Below, piece by piece: positions 1 to 8,289 of a stretch of 64,000 nt of DNA (the stretch's first letter is position 1; every line of letters begins with the position of its first letter). Origin of the DNA: Hydrogenophaga sp. Its GTDB lineage: Bacteria; Pseudomonadota; Gammaproteobacteria; Burkholderiales; Burkholderiaceae_C. The translations under genes and the position numbers were made by a program. The notes under the pieces are model-generated. The model worked only from the letters and a program-made list of their open reading frames with translations. It searched no databases and was not told the DNA's origin. The stretch spans positions 62,001 through 126,000 of the forward strand of contig NZ_JAUSCF010000022.1 of the NCBI RefSeq assembly GCF_030651625.1, given 5' to 3'.

Positions 1-1718
1 GCGATCAGCTCCAGCGCTGGCAAGGCGGCTCGCTGCCAGAACTCGAGTTCAAGCCACTGCGCCTTCAGAACGGCTGGTATGTGCAGCGCTTCGCACCCAT
101 GCTGCGCGTGGCTGTGCCTTACGGTGAGCTCTCCAGTGCCCAGATTCGTGTACTGGCCAAGATCGCGCGCGACTTTGATCACAAGGAAGCAAACGACACC
201 TCGAACGCCAACGCGGGCCTGTCCGAGGTGCCCACGCTGCCCGACCGCTGCGCCCACTTCACCACGCGCCAGAACGTGCAATACAACTGGATTCCGCTGG
301 CCCGCTCGGCCGACGTGATGGACCTGCTGGCGAGCGTGAACATGCACGGCATCCAGACCAGCGGGAACTGCATCCGCAACATCACCACCGACGCACTGGC
401 AGGCATCGCGGTGGACGAAGTCGCCGACCCGCGCCCGTTTGCGGAAATTATGCGCCAGTGGAGCACACTGCACCCCGAGTTCGCCTTTCTCCCCCGCAAG
501 TTCAAAATTGCCATCACCGGCGCGCGCGAAGACCGGGCGGCCACCGCCTGGCACGACGTGGGCCTTCGCCTGCTGCGCAATGTTGACGGCGACCTGGGCT
601 TCCAGGTGCGCGTAGGTGGCGGCATGGGACGCACCCCTATCATTGGTGCGGTCGTTCGCGAGTTCCTGCCCTGGAACCAGATCCTGAACTACCTCGAAGC
701 CGTGGTGCGCGCCTACAACCGCTTCGGCCGCCGCGACAACATCTACAAGGCCCGCATCAAGATCCTGGTGAAGGCCGAAGGCCAGGCGTTTGTGGACCAG
801 GTGGAAGCCGAATACGCCGACATCCTGGAGAAAGATGGCGCGCCACACACCATCACCCAGGCCGAGCTTGACCGCGTGAACGCCTTCTTTGTGCCACCTG
901 CGCTGCAGTGCGATCGCAAGAGCGCCGACGCCAAGATCGCGCACATCCTGAAGGCGGCGGCAGAAGACGACATGGAGTTCAGCCGCTGGCTGACCCAGAA
1001 CGTCAAGCCGCACCAGAATCCCGATTTGCGTGCCGTGACGCTGTCTTTCAAACGACTGGGACAGGCCCCGGGCGACGCCACGGCCGAGCAACTGGATCGA
1101 GCCGCTGAACTGGTCGACAAGTTCTCCGCAGGTGAAGCCCGCGTCACCCACGAACAGAACCTGCTGTTGCCATGGGTTCGTTGCGACCAGTTGCCCGAAC
1201 TCTGGCGAGAAGCGCGCCGCCTCGGCCTGGCCAAGCCCAACATCGGCTTGCTGACCGACATGATCGCCTGCCCCGGTGGTGACTTCTGCGACCTCGCCAA
1301 CGCGCGCTCGCTGCCACTCGCGCAAGCCATCCTGGGCCGCTACACGGACCTCGACGAGCTGCACGACCTGGGCGAAATCGACCTGCACATCAGTGGCTGC
1401 ATCAACTCTTGCGGCCACCATCACAGCGGCCACATCGGCATCCTGGGCGTCGACAAGGACGGCCAGGAGTGGTACCAGATCACGCTGGGCGGCTCGGACG
1501 GCACGCGCCTGTCGGGCGAATCCGTGCCCGGCAAAGTGGTGGGGCCTTCGTTCGCAGCCAGTGAAGTGCCCGACGTGATCGAGGCCCTGCTCGACACCTA
1601 CCGCGCCACCCGCGCAGACGGCGAAACCTTCATTGGCACGCTTCGCCGAGCCGGCCCTGACGCATTCAAGAGCGCCGCCAACGCGGTGCGCACCCACACC
1701 GCACGCGCTGCCGCTTGA
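1..1718 (+). CDS. cysI: Siroheme/4Fe-4S nitrite/sulfite reductase, 5' end cut by window
   Basis: Hemoprotein that reduces sulfite to sulfide with six electrons in assimilatory sulfate reduction. The reading frame is open from base 3, so the true start lies upstream; the GTG at 81 is internal, and numbering here is from it. The four Cys ligands of the coupled 4Fe-4S/siroheme centre are visible: C397 and C403 in IACPGGDFCD, C440 and C444 in SGCINSCGHH. No CysJ-type flavoprotein gene is nearby, while a ferredoxin and a ferredoxin reductase lie downstream, so ferredoxin is the probable donor (inference). It is followed after 11 bp by the DUF934 gene. A nitrite reductase role cannot be excluded from sequence, but the cysHDN context favours sulfite. 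Confidence 0.93.
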   Translation, partial: DQLQRWQGGSLPELEFKPLRLQNGWYVQRFAPMLRVAVPYGELSSAQIRVLAKIARDFDHKEANDTSNANAGLSEVPTLPDRCAHFTTRQNVQYNWIPLARSADVMDLLASVNMHGIQTSGNCIRNITTDALAGIAVDEVADPRPFAEIMRQWSTLHPEFAFLPRKFKIAITGAREDRAATAWHDVGLRLLRNVDGDLGFQVRVGGGMGRTPIIGAVVREFLPWNQILNYLEAVVRAYNRFGRRDNIYKARIKILVKAEGQAFVDQVEAEYADILEKDGAPHTITQAELDRVNAFFVPPALQCDRKSADAKIAHILKAAAEDDMEFSRWLTQNVKPHQNPDLRAVTLSFKRLGQAPGDATAEQLDRAAELVDKFSAGEARVTHEQNLLLPWVRCDQLPELWREARRLGLAKPNIGLLTDMIACPGGDFCDLANARSLPLAQAILGRYTDLDELHDLGEIDLHISGCINSCGHHHSGHIGILGVDKDGQEWYQITLGGSDGTRLSGESVPGKVVGPSFAASEVPDVIEALLDTYRATRADGETFIGTLRRAGPDAFKSAANAVRTHTARAAA

Positions 1719-1729
1719 GGAGAAACCGA

Positions 1730-2134
1730 ATGACCCAAGCCCTTGAACTCTTCATCGCCAGCCGCTTTTCCGCCGCCGAAGCCGACGACCGCACGCTCAC
1801 CCTGGCCAACGACGCCGACCCACGAGAGGCCGATCTGAGCGGCATTGACGTGATCGAACTGCAGTTCCCCAAATTCAGCGACGGTCGCGCCTTCAGCCAG
1901 GCCTTCCTGCTGCGCCGGCGCCTCGGCTTCGCTGGTCAGATCCGGGCCATCGGCGATGTGTTGATCGATCAGTTGCTGCAGATGCAACGCAGCGGTTTTT
2001 CGCAGGCGGTGCTGCGCGAAGACCAGAACCTGGCCCACGGTCAGGCACTGCTGGCCCACTATCCCGCGTTCTACCAAGGCGATGCGGTGCAGACCGCACC
2101 CCACTTCGCCCCGGCATCGGGAGCACTTGCATGA
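1730..2134 (+). CDS. DUF934 family protein
   Basis: 134 aa. The ATG at 1730 is preceded by a good ribosome site (GAGGAGAAA); an in-frame TTG at 1715 lies inside the end of the reductase gene and is less likely. The C-terminal half carries the DUF934 core (GFAGQIRAIGDVLIDQLLQM, then the SGF and LRED segments). DUF934 proteins are almost always encoded beside siroheme sulfite reductase and cysH in proteobacteria, so an accessory role in sulfite reduction is likely, but the biochemical function is not known. It is slightly short for the family. Its stop overlaps the cysH start (ATGA), which implies translational coupling. Confidence 0.85.
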   Translation: MTQALELFIASRFSAAEADDRTLTLANDADPREADLSGIDVIELQFPKFSDGRAFSQAFLLRRRLGFAGQIRAIGDVLIDQLLQMQRSGFSQAVLREDQNLAHGQALLAHYPAFYQGDAVQTAPHFAPASGALA

Positions 2135-2880
2135 ACGCTCTGGACCTCTACAACAAGGCCTCGCCCGACTTCGCTGCCAAGGTGGAACGCAGCCTGGCGT
2201 TGCTGCGCGAAGTTGCCAGCAGCCACCCCGCGCTGACACAGGCTTCGAGCCTGGGCGCGGAAGACATGGTGGTGACCCATCTGATTCACCTCGCCGGGAT
2301 CAAGACGGACATTTTTGTCCTGGAAACCGGCAAGCTTCATCCTGAAACGCTGGCACTGGTTGGCAAGATTGAACGGCGCTATGCACGCAGCGTGGCCCTC
2401 TACCGGCCAAAGAACGAGGCCGTGGTCAAGTTCGTGCGGCACCACGGTGAAGAGGCCATGTACCAGAGCATCGACCTGCGCAAACAGTGCTGCGACATCC
2501 GCAAGCTGGAGCCGCTGACTCGCGCGCTCGCCGGGCATGATGGCTGGATCACCGGCCTGCGCCGCGAACAGTCCAATGCGCGCGCAGAGGTGGGCGAGAT
2601 TGTTCAGGAACCCGACCGCATCAAGATCAGCCCGCTGGTCGAGTGGACCTGGGGTGACGTGTGGCACTTCATTGGCGCGCACCAGCTCGATTACAACGCC
2701 CTGCACGACCAGTTCTTTCCCAGCATCGGTTGCGCACCCTGCACGCGCGCCATCAGTGTCGGCGAGGACTTCCGCGCGGGACGCTGGTGGTGGGAACGGG
2801 AAAGCGCCAAGGAATGTGGCCTGCATGCGCTGCCCGTCTCCGATCTCCCAGCATCGACTCTCGAACGGACCCCTTCATGA
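2131..2880 (+). CDS. cysH: Adenylyl-sulfate (APS) reductase, 4Fe-4S type
   Basis: 249 aa. Reduces adenosine 5'-phosphosulfate to sulfite and AMP using thioredoxin or glutathione. The iron-sulfur Cys pairs of the assimilatory APS reductases are present: CC at residues 120-121 and CAPC at 201-204. The C-terminal ECGLH segment holds the catalytic Cys229. These cluster cysteines are absent from enterobacterial PAPS reductases, so APS rather than PAPS is the expected substrate, which fits the absence of a cysC kinase gene here. It overlaps DUF934 by 4 bp and cysD by 4 bp, in one operon. Confidence 0.95.
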   Translation: MNALDLYNKASPDFAAKVERSLALLREVASSHPALTQASSLGAEDMVVTHLIHLAGIKTDIFVLETGKLHPETLALVGKIERRYARSVALYRPKNEAVVKFVRHHGEEAMYQSIDLRKQCCDIRKLEPLTRALAGHDGWITGLRREQSNARAEVGEIVQEPDRIKISPLVEWTWGDVWHFIGAHQLDYNALHDQFFPSIGCAPCTRAISVGEDFRAGRWWWERESAKECGLHALPVSDLPASTLERTPS

Positions 2881-3836
2881 ACGCCCGCACCGAACCCGCC
2901 GTCATCCAGTCTGCCTTGGTGCACGACAGCGAGCACCACCTGAGCAACGCCCACCTCGACGCGCTGGAAGAGGAAACCATCTTCATCCTGCGCGAAGTGG
3001 CCGCAGCCTTCGAACGCCCTGCCCTGCTTTTCTCTGGCGGCAAGGACTCCCTGGTGATGCTGCGTTGCGCCGAAAAGGCCTTTGGCTCGGGGCGCATTCC
3101 CTACCCGCTGCTGATGATCGACACCGGGCACAACTTCCCCGAAGTGACCGACTTCCGCGACCTTCGTGCGAAGGAACTGAGTGCCGAACTGATCGTGCGC
3201 AGCGTGGAAGACTCGATGGCGCGCGGCACCGTGCGCCTGTCGCACCCTGGCGAGAGCCGCAATGTGCACCAGTCGGTCACGCTGCTCGAAGCCATCGACG
3301 AGTTCCGCTTCGATGCCCTCATTGGTGGCGCTCGACGCGACGAAGAAAAAGCGCGTGCCAAGGAACGCATCTTCAGCCACCGCGACAGCTTTGGCCAGTG
3401 GCAGCCCAAGGCCCAGCGACCCGAACTCTGGACCCTGTTCAACACCCGCTTGCAGCCCGGCGAACACTTCCGCGTCTTCCCGATCAGCAACTGGACCGAG
3501 CTGGATGTGTGGCAATACATCGCCCGCGAGAACATCGCCCTCCCGTCCATCTACTACACGCACCCGCGCCAGGTGGTGGACCGTCGCGGCCTGCTGGTGC
3601 CGGTGACTGAATTGACGCCACCGCTCGACGGTGAAACCGTGCAGGTGCGCGACGTGCGCTTCCGCACTGTGGGAGACATCACGTGCACCTGCCCTGTGGA
3701 GAGCAATGCCGCCACAGCAGACGACATCGTGATCGAGACGCTGGCTGCCGAGGTGAGCGAGCGCGGCGCCACCCGCATGGACGACAAGACTTCCGATGCT
3801 TCGATGGAAAAGCGCAAGAAAGACGGGTACTTTTGA
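2877..3836 (+). CDS. cysD: Sulfate adenylyltransferase subunit 2
   Basis: 319 aa. ATP-pyrophosphatase-type subunit of ATP sulfurylase; forms APS from ATP and sulfate together with CysN. The PP-loop motif SGGKDS follows ALLF near residue 47, and the C-terminus ends in the family-typical basic stretch KRKKDGYF. The start is the ATG at 2877, which overlaps the cysH stop. The frame is open much further upstream, but that part is only a shadow of cysH. A 133 bp spacer containing a repeat-like palindromic element separates it from cysN, unusual for this pair. Confidence 0.95.
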   Translation: MNARTEPAVIQSALVHDSEHHLSNAHLDALEEETIFILREVAAAFERPALLFSGGKDSLVMLRCAEKAFGSGRIPYPLLMIDTGHNFPEVTDFRDLRAKELSAELIVRSVEDSMARGTVRLSHPGESRNVHQSVTLLEAIDEFRFDALIGGARRDEEKARAKERIFSHRDSFGQWQPKAQRPELWTLFNTRLQPGEHFRVFPISNWTELDVWQYIARENIALPSIYYTHPRQVVDRRGLLVPVTELTPPLDGETVQVRDVRFRTVGDITCTCPVESNAATADDIVIETLAAEVSERGATRMDDKTSDASMEKRKKDGYF

Positions 3837-3969
3837 CCACCCCCGCGTCGCGCCTGCGGCGCGCCACCCCCTCAAGGGGGCGGAACCTGCAGCCCGACAA
3901 AGCCGGTTCTGCGGTACCCCTGGATTGAGGCACCTCCTGCGGCCCATGCACGTTCTTGAAGAAATTGAT
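3837..3969. repeat. Palindrome-rich intergenic element between cysD and cysN
   Basis: The spacer holds two clear hairpins: GCGCC-TGC-GGCGC near 3850-3863 and CCCCC-TCAA-GGGGG at 3867-3880. A further stretch contains AAGCCGGTTCTGCGGTACCC. The layout, proline/arginine-codon-like GC-rich palindromes followed by a GGTTCTGCGGT tract, resembles dispersed intergenic elements I associate with Comamonadaceae genomes; that link is from memory and was not searched. A second copy is not evident in this window. It may act as a processing or attenuation element inside the cys operon. Confidence 0.45.
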
Positions 3970-5292
3970 ATGAACACCACCACCTCCGTTCGGGCTGAGC
4001 CTGTCGATGCCCTGCAACCTGACACCAACTCTGCCCTGCGTCTGATCACCTGCGGCAGCGTAGACGATGGAAAAAGTACCCTGATCGGCCGCCTGCTGGT
4101 CGACAGCAAGGCCGTTCTGCAAGACCATTTGGCAGGCGTGCAGCGCAAGGGCGAGACCGATCTCGCGCTGCTGACCGACGGACTGTCGGCCGAGCGCGAA
4201 CAGGGCATCACCATCGACGTGGCCTACCGCTACTTCAGCACTGAAACCCGCAAGTTCATCATTGGCGACGCGCCTGGCCACGAGCAGTACACCCGCAACA
4301 TGGTGACGGCTGCTTCCAGTGCCGACGCCGCAGTGGTACTGGTCGACGCTACCAAACTTGACTGGCAGGACGCAACGCTCAAGCTGCTTCCCCAAACCCG
4401 CCGCCACAGCCTGCTGCTCAAACTCCTGCGGGTACCTTCTGTTGTGTTCGCCATCAACAAGCTGGATGCGGTCGACGACGGCGCGCTGGCCTTTGCCCAT
4501 GTGAGCGTTGCCCTGCGAAACTTCGCTGCCGAAGCTGGCATGCCCGTCACTGCCATCGTGCCCATCTCGGCACTCAAGGGATGGAACGTGGTCGACGCCC
4601 CGGCTGAAATGGCCTGGTGCGGCTACCAGGGACCCACCCTGCTCGACATCCTCGAACATCTTCCTGTCACGGCTGCCGACACGGCATTGCCGTTTGCCTT
4701 TGCGGTGCAATGGGTCGAAAAGTTTTCGTCCTCTTCCGATACCAGCCAGGGGCGACGAGTCTTTTGGGGTCGCGTGGCAACCGGTGCTGTTACGCCCGGT
4801 CAAAGGGTTCGCGTCATGCCCAACGGCCAGTCGGCGATCGTCTCGCAAGTTCTTGACCATGTTCGCCAACATCATTCCGTGACGGCAGGACACAGCGCCG
4901 GCGTGGTGCTGGACCGCGAGGTCGATGTCTCGCGGGGTGACTGGCTGCTTGCGACAGATGACGGTACACCTGAGATCAGCTCGTCACGCGACTTGCAGGT
5001 CACAGTGGCCTGGCTTGACGACGAGCCATTGCTTCCAGGGCGTGTCTACTGGGCGCTGCACGGACATCGCTGGGTCAAAGCCAAAGTCAAACGCATCGTT
5101 CACCGGCTCGACATCCATACCCTGGCCGAAGAAGATGCGAGCTCACTGGAGCCAAACGACATTGGTCACGTTGAGCTGGCGCTTCAGGAACCCCTGGCCA
5201 CCATGCCCTTCGAGCGCTCTCGTGCGCTAGGCTCGCTGGTGCTGGTCGACACCGCCTCCCACAAGACCTCAGGGGCAGTGCTGGTGAACTGA
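3970..5292 (+). CDS. cysN: Sulfate adenylyltransferase subunit 1 (GTPase)
   Basis: 440 aa. EF-Tu-like GTPase subunit of ATP sulfurylase; GTP hydrolysis drives APS formation by CysD. G1 is GSVDDGKST (residues 30-38), G3 is DAPGHEQY, G4 is NKLD and G5 is SALKG, followed by beta-barrel domains. There is no fused CysC kinase domain. The start is taken as the ATG at 3970, with GAAGAA upstream; an ATG at 3946 is an alternative. Residues around 6-14 (SVRAEPVDA) are encoded by a copy of a short palindromic repeat also present between ilvC and ilvH, so the N-terminal extension before SALRLITCGS is probably a repeat insertion. Confidence 0.94.
   Translation: MNTTTSVRAEPVDALQPDTNSALRLITCGSVDDGKSTLIGRLLVDSKAVLQDHLAGVQRKGETDLALLTDGLSAEREQGITIDVAYRYFSTETRKFIIGDAPGHEQYTRNMVTAASSADAAVVLVDATKLDWQDATLKLLPQTRRHSLLLKLLRVPSVVFAINKLDAVDDGALAFAHVSVALRNFAAEAGMPVTAIVPISALKGWNVVDAPAEMAWCGYQGPTLLDILEHLPVTAADTALPFAFAVQWVEKFSSSSDTSQGRRVFWGRVATGAVTPGQRVRVMPNGQSAIVSQVLDHVRQHHSVTAGHSAGVVLDREVDVSRGDWLLATDDGTPEISSSRDLQVTVAWLDDEPLLPGRVYWALHGHRWVKAKVKRIVHRLDIHTLAEEDASSLEPNDIGHVELALQEPLATMPFERSRALGSLVLVDTASHKTSGAVLVN
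3986..4009 (+). repeat. REP-like 24-nt repeat unit inside the cysN coding region
   Basis: The unit reads CCGTTCG, then GGCTGAG, then CCTGTCGATG. The same 24-nt spacing of CCGTTC and CCTGTCGA(A/T)G occurs twice, in inverted orientation, at 15350-15373 and 15414-15437. It is translated in frame as part of the CysN N-terminus. Confidence 0.7.
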
Positions 5293-5328
5293 TCTGCCCT
5301 CCGGCCCTTTAACTTATGTCAATGCAAG

Positions 5329-5344
5329 GGGCATGGCCATGCCC
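5329..5344. repeat. Perfect 16-bp palindrome upstream of fdxA
   Basis: GGGCATGGCCATGCCC is its own reverse complement. It lies 37 bp after the cysN stop and 55 bp before the fdxA start. It could be a protein-binding site for fdxA control, or the hairpin ending the cys transcript, although there is no adjacent T-run. Confidence 0.4.
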
Positions 5345-5398
5345 TACTCTTTGGGGAAACCCTAAAATTCAGCGTTTTACCGAATCCGCGCAATCACC

Positions 5399-5728
5399 AT
5401 GACCCATGTTGTCACCGAATCCTGCATCCGCTGCAAATACACCGACTGCGTAGATGTCTGCCCCGTGGATTGCTTCCGTGAGGGCCCAAACTTCCTCACC
5501 ATCGATCCCGACGAGTGCATCGACTGCGCAGTTTGCATTCCGGAATGCCCTGTAAGCGCCATCTACGCGGAAGAAGATTTGCCAAAAGATCAACTGCACA
5601 TGACGGATCTGAACGCCGAACTCGCCAGGTTGCCAGGATGGAAGAGCATCACCAAGCGCAAAGAGCCCTTGCCCGACGCGGACGACTGGAAAGACAAAAC
5701 AGGCAAACTGCCTGAACTGCTGCGCTGA
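5399..5728 (+). CDS. fdxA: 7Fe (3Fe-4S/4Fe-4S) ferredoxin FdxA
   Basis: 109 aa soluble electron carrier. The Azotobacter FdI-type pattern is visible: C9, C17 and C50 for the 3Fe-4S cluster and C21, C40, C43 and C46 for the 4Fe-4S cluster, with extra C12 and C25. The C-terminal extension ending GKLPELLR is typical of the bacterial family. It is followed after 2 bp by the ferredoxin-NADP reductase gene, and the pair lies directly after the sulfate assimilation genes. It plausibly carries electrons from NADPH to the siroheme reductase at the left of the window (inference). Confidence 0.95.
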   Translation: MTHVVTESCIRCKYTDCVDVCPVDCFREGPNFLTIDPDECIDCAVCIPECPVSAIYAEEDLPKDQLHMTDLNAELARLPGWKSITKRKEPLPDADDWKDKTGKLPELLR

Positions 5729-5730
5729 AC

Positions 5731-6831
5731 ATGGAGCCCCAACTGAACCAGGAAGTGGTGGACACGTTCATCGTTCACGACGGACCGATCGAAACCGACG
5801 CAGTGATCGTGGGTGCCGGTCCAGTGGGGCTGTTCCAGGTCTTCGAACTCGGCCTGCTGGAGATCAAGGCGCATGTGATTGACTCACTGGCATACCCCGG
5901 TGGTCAGCCAGTGGAGTTGTACCCGGACAAGCCGATCTACGACATCCCAGCGATTCCTGTATGCACGGGACAGGAACTCACCGACGCCCTGCTCAAACAG
6001 ATCGAACCTTTTGGCGCCACCTTTCACCTCGGGCAGGAGGTCAGCAAGGTCGAACGACAGGACGACGGGCGTTTTCATGTGGAAACGTCCAGAGGCACCC
6101 GTTTTCTCACCAAGACCATCTTCATTGCAGCTGGCGTGGGCGCATTCCAACCGCGCACGCTCAAAGTCGACGGCCTGGATCGGTTCGAAGGTACTCAACT
6201 GTTTTACCGCGTGAAGAATCCAGCCACCTTCGCAGGCAAGAACCTTGTCATCGTCGGGGGCGGCGACTCCGCCCTCGACTGGTCATTGAACTTTGCAAAC
6301 GAGGGGCCCAACAAGGCCGAGAGCGTGATCCTGATCCATCGTCGCGACGGCTTCAAGGCGGCACCCGCCAACGTGGCTCGCATGCGTGAACTTTGCGATC
6401 AGTATCAGATGCAGTTCATCGTTGGTCAGGTCACCGGCTACGAAGAAAAGAATGGACTGTTGACCGGTCTCAAGGTCACAGGTGCCGATGCGGTCACGCG
6501 TGTCGTGCCGCTGGACGTCTTGCTGGTGTTTTTTGGTCTGTCACCCAAGCTGGGACCGATTGCCGAATGGGGTCTCCAGATCGAGCGCAAGCAACTGGTG
6601 GTGGATACAGAAAAGTTCTCAACCAATGTACCGGGTATCTTCGCCGTGGGAGACATCAACACCTACCCCGGCAAAAAGAAGCTCATCCTCTCCGGATTCC
6701 ACGAATGCGCTCTGGCAGCCTTCGGCGCCATGCCCATCGTCTTCCCGGACAAAAAGGTGTTCCTACAGTACACCACCACCAGCCCCAAGCTGCACAAGGT
6801 GCTGGGTGTCGAGTCTCCGGTGTTTGACTGA
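5731..6831 (+). CDS. Ferredoxin--NADP(+) reductase, thioredoxin-reductase-like
   Basis: 366 aa flavoprotein. The FAD-binding motif [17 protein letters not shown] is at about residues 25-41 and the NADPH-binding motif [12 protein letters not shown] at about 173-184. The FAD-closing segment [17 protein letters not shown] is near residue 303. The CxxC disulfide of true thioredoxin reductases is absent from the NADPH domain, which marks the TrxR-like type 2 FNR family. The start, 2 bp after fdxA, means the two are cotranscribed; it probably reduces FdxA with NADPH. No terminator follows before the tRNA promoter. Confidence 0.92.
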   Translation: MEPQLNQEVVDTFIVHDGPIETDAVIVGAGPVGLFQVFELGLLEIKAHVIDSLAYPGGQPVELYPDKPIYDIPAIPVCTGQELTDALLKQIEPFGATFHLGQEVSKVERQDDGRFHVETSRGTRFLTKTIFIAAGVGAFQPRTLKVDGLDRFEGTQLFYRVKNPATFAGKNLVIVGGGDSALDWSLNFANEGPNKAESVILIHRRDGFKAAPANVARMRELCDQYQMQFIVGQVTGYEEKNGLLTGLKVTGADAVTRVVPLDVLLVFFGLSPKLGPIAEWGLQIERKQLVVDTEKFSTNVPGIFAVGDINTYPGKKKLILSGFHECALAAFGAMPIVFPDKKVFLQYTTTSPKLHKVLGVESPVFD

Positions 6832-6910
6832 TCAAGACATTTGCCTCCAACACCGCGCGACAAAAATTTGCCAAATTCCTCCTGCCTCAAAAATCAGGAA
6901 AAAACAGCGC

Positions 6911-6916
6911 TATAAT
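6911..6916 (+). promoter_or_regulatory. -10 box for tRNA-Asn
   Basis: Consensus TATAAT ends 10 bp before the mature 5' end of the tRNA. No good -35 hexamer is visible at 16-18 bp spacing. Confidence 0.55.
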
Positions 6917-6926
6917 TTGAGGCTGT

Positions 6927-7002
6927 TCCCTGATAGCTCAGTTGGTAGAGCGACGGACTGTTAATCCGCAGGTCCCTGGTTCGAGTCCAGGTCGGGGAGC
7001 CA
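6927..7002 (+). tRNA. tRNA-Asn (anticodon GTT)
   Basis: A 76-nt cloverleaf. The acceptor TCCCTGA pairs with TCGGGGA (one G-T), the anticodon GTT is at 6960-6962 in the CTGTTAA loop, the T arm is CCTGG-TTCGAGT-CCAGG, the discriminator is G and CCA is encoded. The first anticodon-stem pair is an A-C mismatch. It stands alone, with its own -10 box upstream and a strong terminator 15 bp downstream. Confidence 0.97.
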
Positions 7003-7017
7003 AGACAAGCAACACGC

Positions 7018-7044
7018 AAAAGCCTTCTTCGGAAGGCTTTTCTG
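7018..7044 (+). terminator. Rho-independent terminator after tRNA-Asn
   Basis: A perfect 10-bp stem (AAAAGCCTTC / GAAGGCTTTT) with a TTCG tetraloop, at 7018-7041, ending in TTTTCTG. Confidence 0.9.
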
Positions 7045-7064
7045 TTTTCAGCGTCCAACAATAT

Positions 7065-7421
7065 ATGCCGATGGACCGCCAACTCATCTCAGGGATCAGA
7101 GCCGCATTCTGGATCAGCTTGTTCGGCGTGGTCGTGCTCTCTTTGCTGCCCACTGAACAATTGCCGGATCAGGTGTCTCTGATCTGGGACAAGGCACAAC
7201 ATGCCGCTGGATTTGCCGGACTCACTGTGTTGGGTTTGATGGGATACCCGGACCGTCTCAAGCGGATTTGCTTCGGCCTCCTCGTGATCGGGGCATTGAT
7301 TGAACTGGCCCAGCATGCCACCGGATGGCGCCACGGAGACCTTCAGGATCTGTTCGCCGATCTGGTTGGTATTTTGGCTGGCGCAGCTCTCTGGATGCTC
7401 GTCAAGCACCTCAAGTCTTAG
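7065..7421 (+). CDS. VanZ-like family membrane protein
   Basis: 118 aa from the ATG at 7065 (a second ATG at 7071 is equally possible). The open frame runs back into the tRNA and must not be used. Hydrophobic segments are at about residues 12-28, 45-60, 67-84 and 97-113. The WDKAQHAAGFAGLTVLGL segment and the HGDLQDLFADLVGILAG segment with conserved acidic residues are typical of the VanZ fold. The cellular role of these small VanZ-like proteins is unknown; resistance should not be inferred from the name. Transcription probably starts just after the tRNA terminator. Confidence 0.8.
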   Translation: MPMDRQLISGIRAAFWISLFGVVVLSLLPTEQLPDQVSLIWDKAQHAAGFAGLTVLGLMGYPDRLKRICFGLLVIGALIELAQHATGWRHGDLQDLFADLVGILAGAALWMLVKHLKS

Positions 7422-7503
7422 GCATTGAGTTTGGCCGCATGGTCACTCCTGCAATTTCCCAACCGGCACCAAGGGCTCGCCAGGAAAGTTCACAATAGCC
7501 CGA

Positions 7504-8289
7504 ATGACCCAGACAACGCCCCCTGTCCGGCCACTGCCATGGCTAGAGCCGCACCAGGACTTTCCCTCTGTGGAGCTGGCTTGGGGAGAGAACGATCCCG
7601 CGCCGGGGTTGTTGGCTGCCGGCGGGGTGCTGGACGTGCCCACGCTGGTGGCGGCCTACAGCCAGGGAATCTTCCCCTGGTACAGCGCGGGGCAACCCAT
7701 CCTGTGGTGGAGCACACATCCCCGCATGGTGCTGCAAACGGAAAGCTTCCGACTTCACCGATCCTTGCGAAAATCCCTCGTCAAGTTGCTGCACGAACAG
7801 CGCTTGACGATACGGATCGATCATGATTTCGACCGGGTCATCCAGGCATGCGCGTACACACCCCGTGGAGGGCAGAGTGGTACCTGGATACTTCCGCCCA
7901 TGGTGCAGGCCTACATGCGTCTGCACCGCGCCGGGCTGGCTCATTGCGTGGAAACCTGGATCGATGGTGAACTGGCTGGAGGCCTGTATTGCGTCGGGCT
8001 GGGGGGCATGGTGTTCGGCGAATCCATGTTCAGCCACCAGACAAACGCTTCCAAGTACGCACTGGCAGCGTTGGTCGCGTTTTGTCGGGCATCAGGCATT
8101 GCCATGATCGATTGCCAGCAGGACACCCCGCACCTGGCCTCCCTTGGCGCGCGGCCCGTTGCACGAAGTGACTTTTGCTGCTTCCTGAAAACGGCCATTG
8201 CCCTGCCACCTCCAGTCTGGAATTTTCAGCCCGTATACTGGGAACGGCTCATTGAATCCAGGACGATTGAGGACGGTGCGCGCGAGTGA
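7504..8289 (+). CDS. aat: Leucyl/phenylalanyl-tRNA--protein transferase
   Basis: 261 aa. Transfers Leu or Phe from its tRNA to N-terminal Lys or Arg of proteins, making them ClpS/ClpAP substrates in the N-degron pathway. Family signatures are present: [37 protein letters not shown], and the catalytic region [16 protein letters not shown] followed by the SKYALAAL and DCQQDTPHL segments. Its stop overlaps the bpt GTG start by 4 bp, so the two transferases of the pathway are translationally coupled. Confidence 0.96.
   Translation: MTQTTPPVRPLPWLEPHQDFPSVELAWGENDPAPGLLAAGGVLDVPTLVAAYSQGIFPWYSAGQPILWWSTHPRMVLQTESFRLHRSLRKSLVKLLHEQRLTIRIDHDFDRVIQACAYTPRGGQSGTWILPPMVQAYMRLHRAGLAHCVETWIDGELAGGLYCVGLGGMVFGESMFSHQTNASKYALAALVAFCRASGIAMIDCQQDTPHLASLGARPVARSDFCCFLKTAIALPPPVWNFQPVYWERLIESRTIEDGARE

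Noticed and set aside
2691-4214. 507-codon minus-strand frame opposite cysH, cysD and cysN
   Set aside because: It crosses three well-supported plus-strand genes and has no family features.
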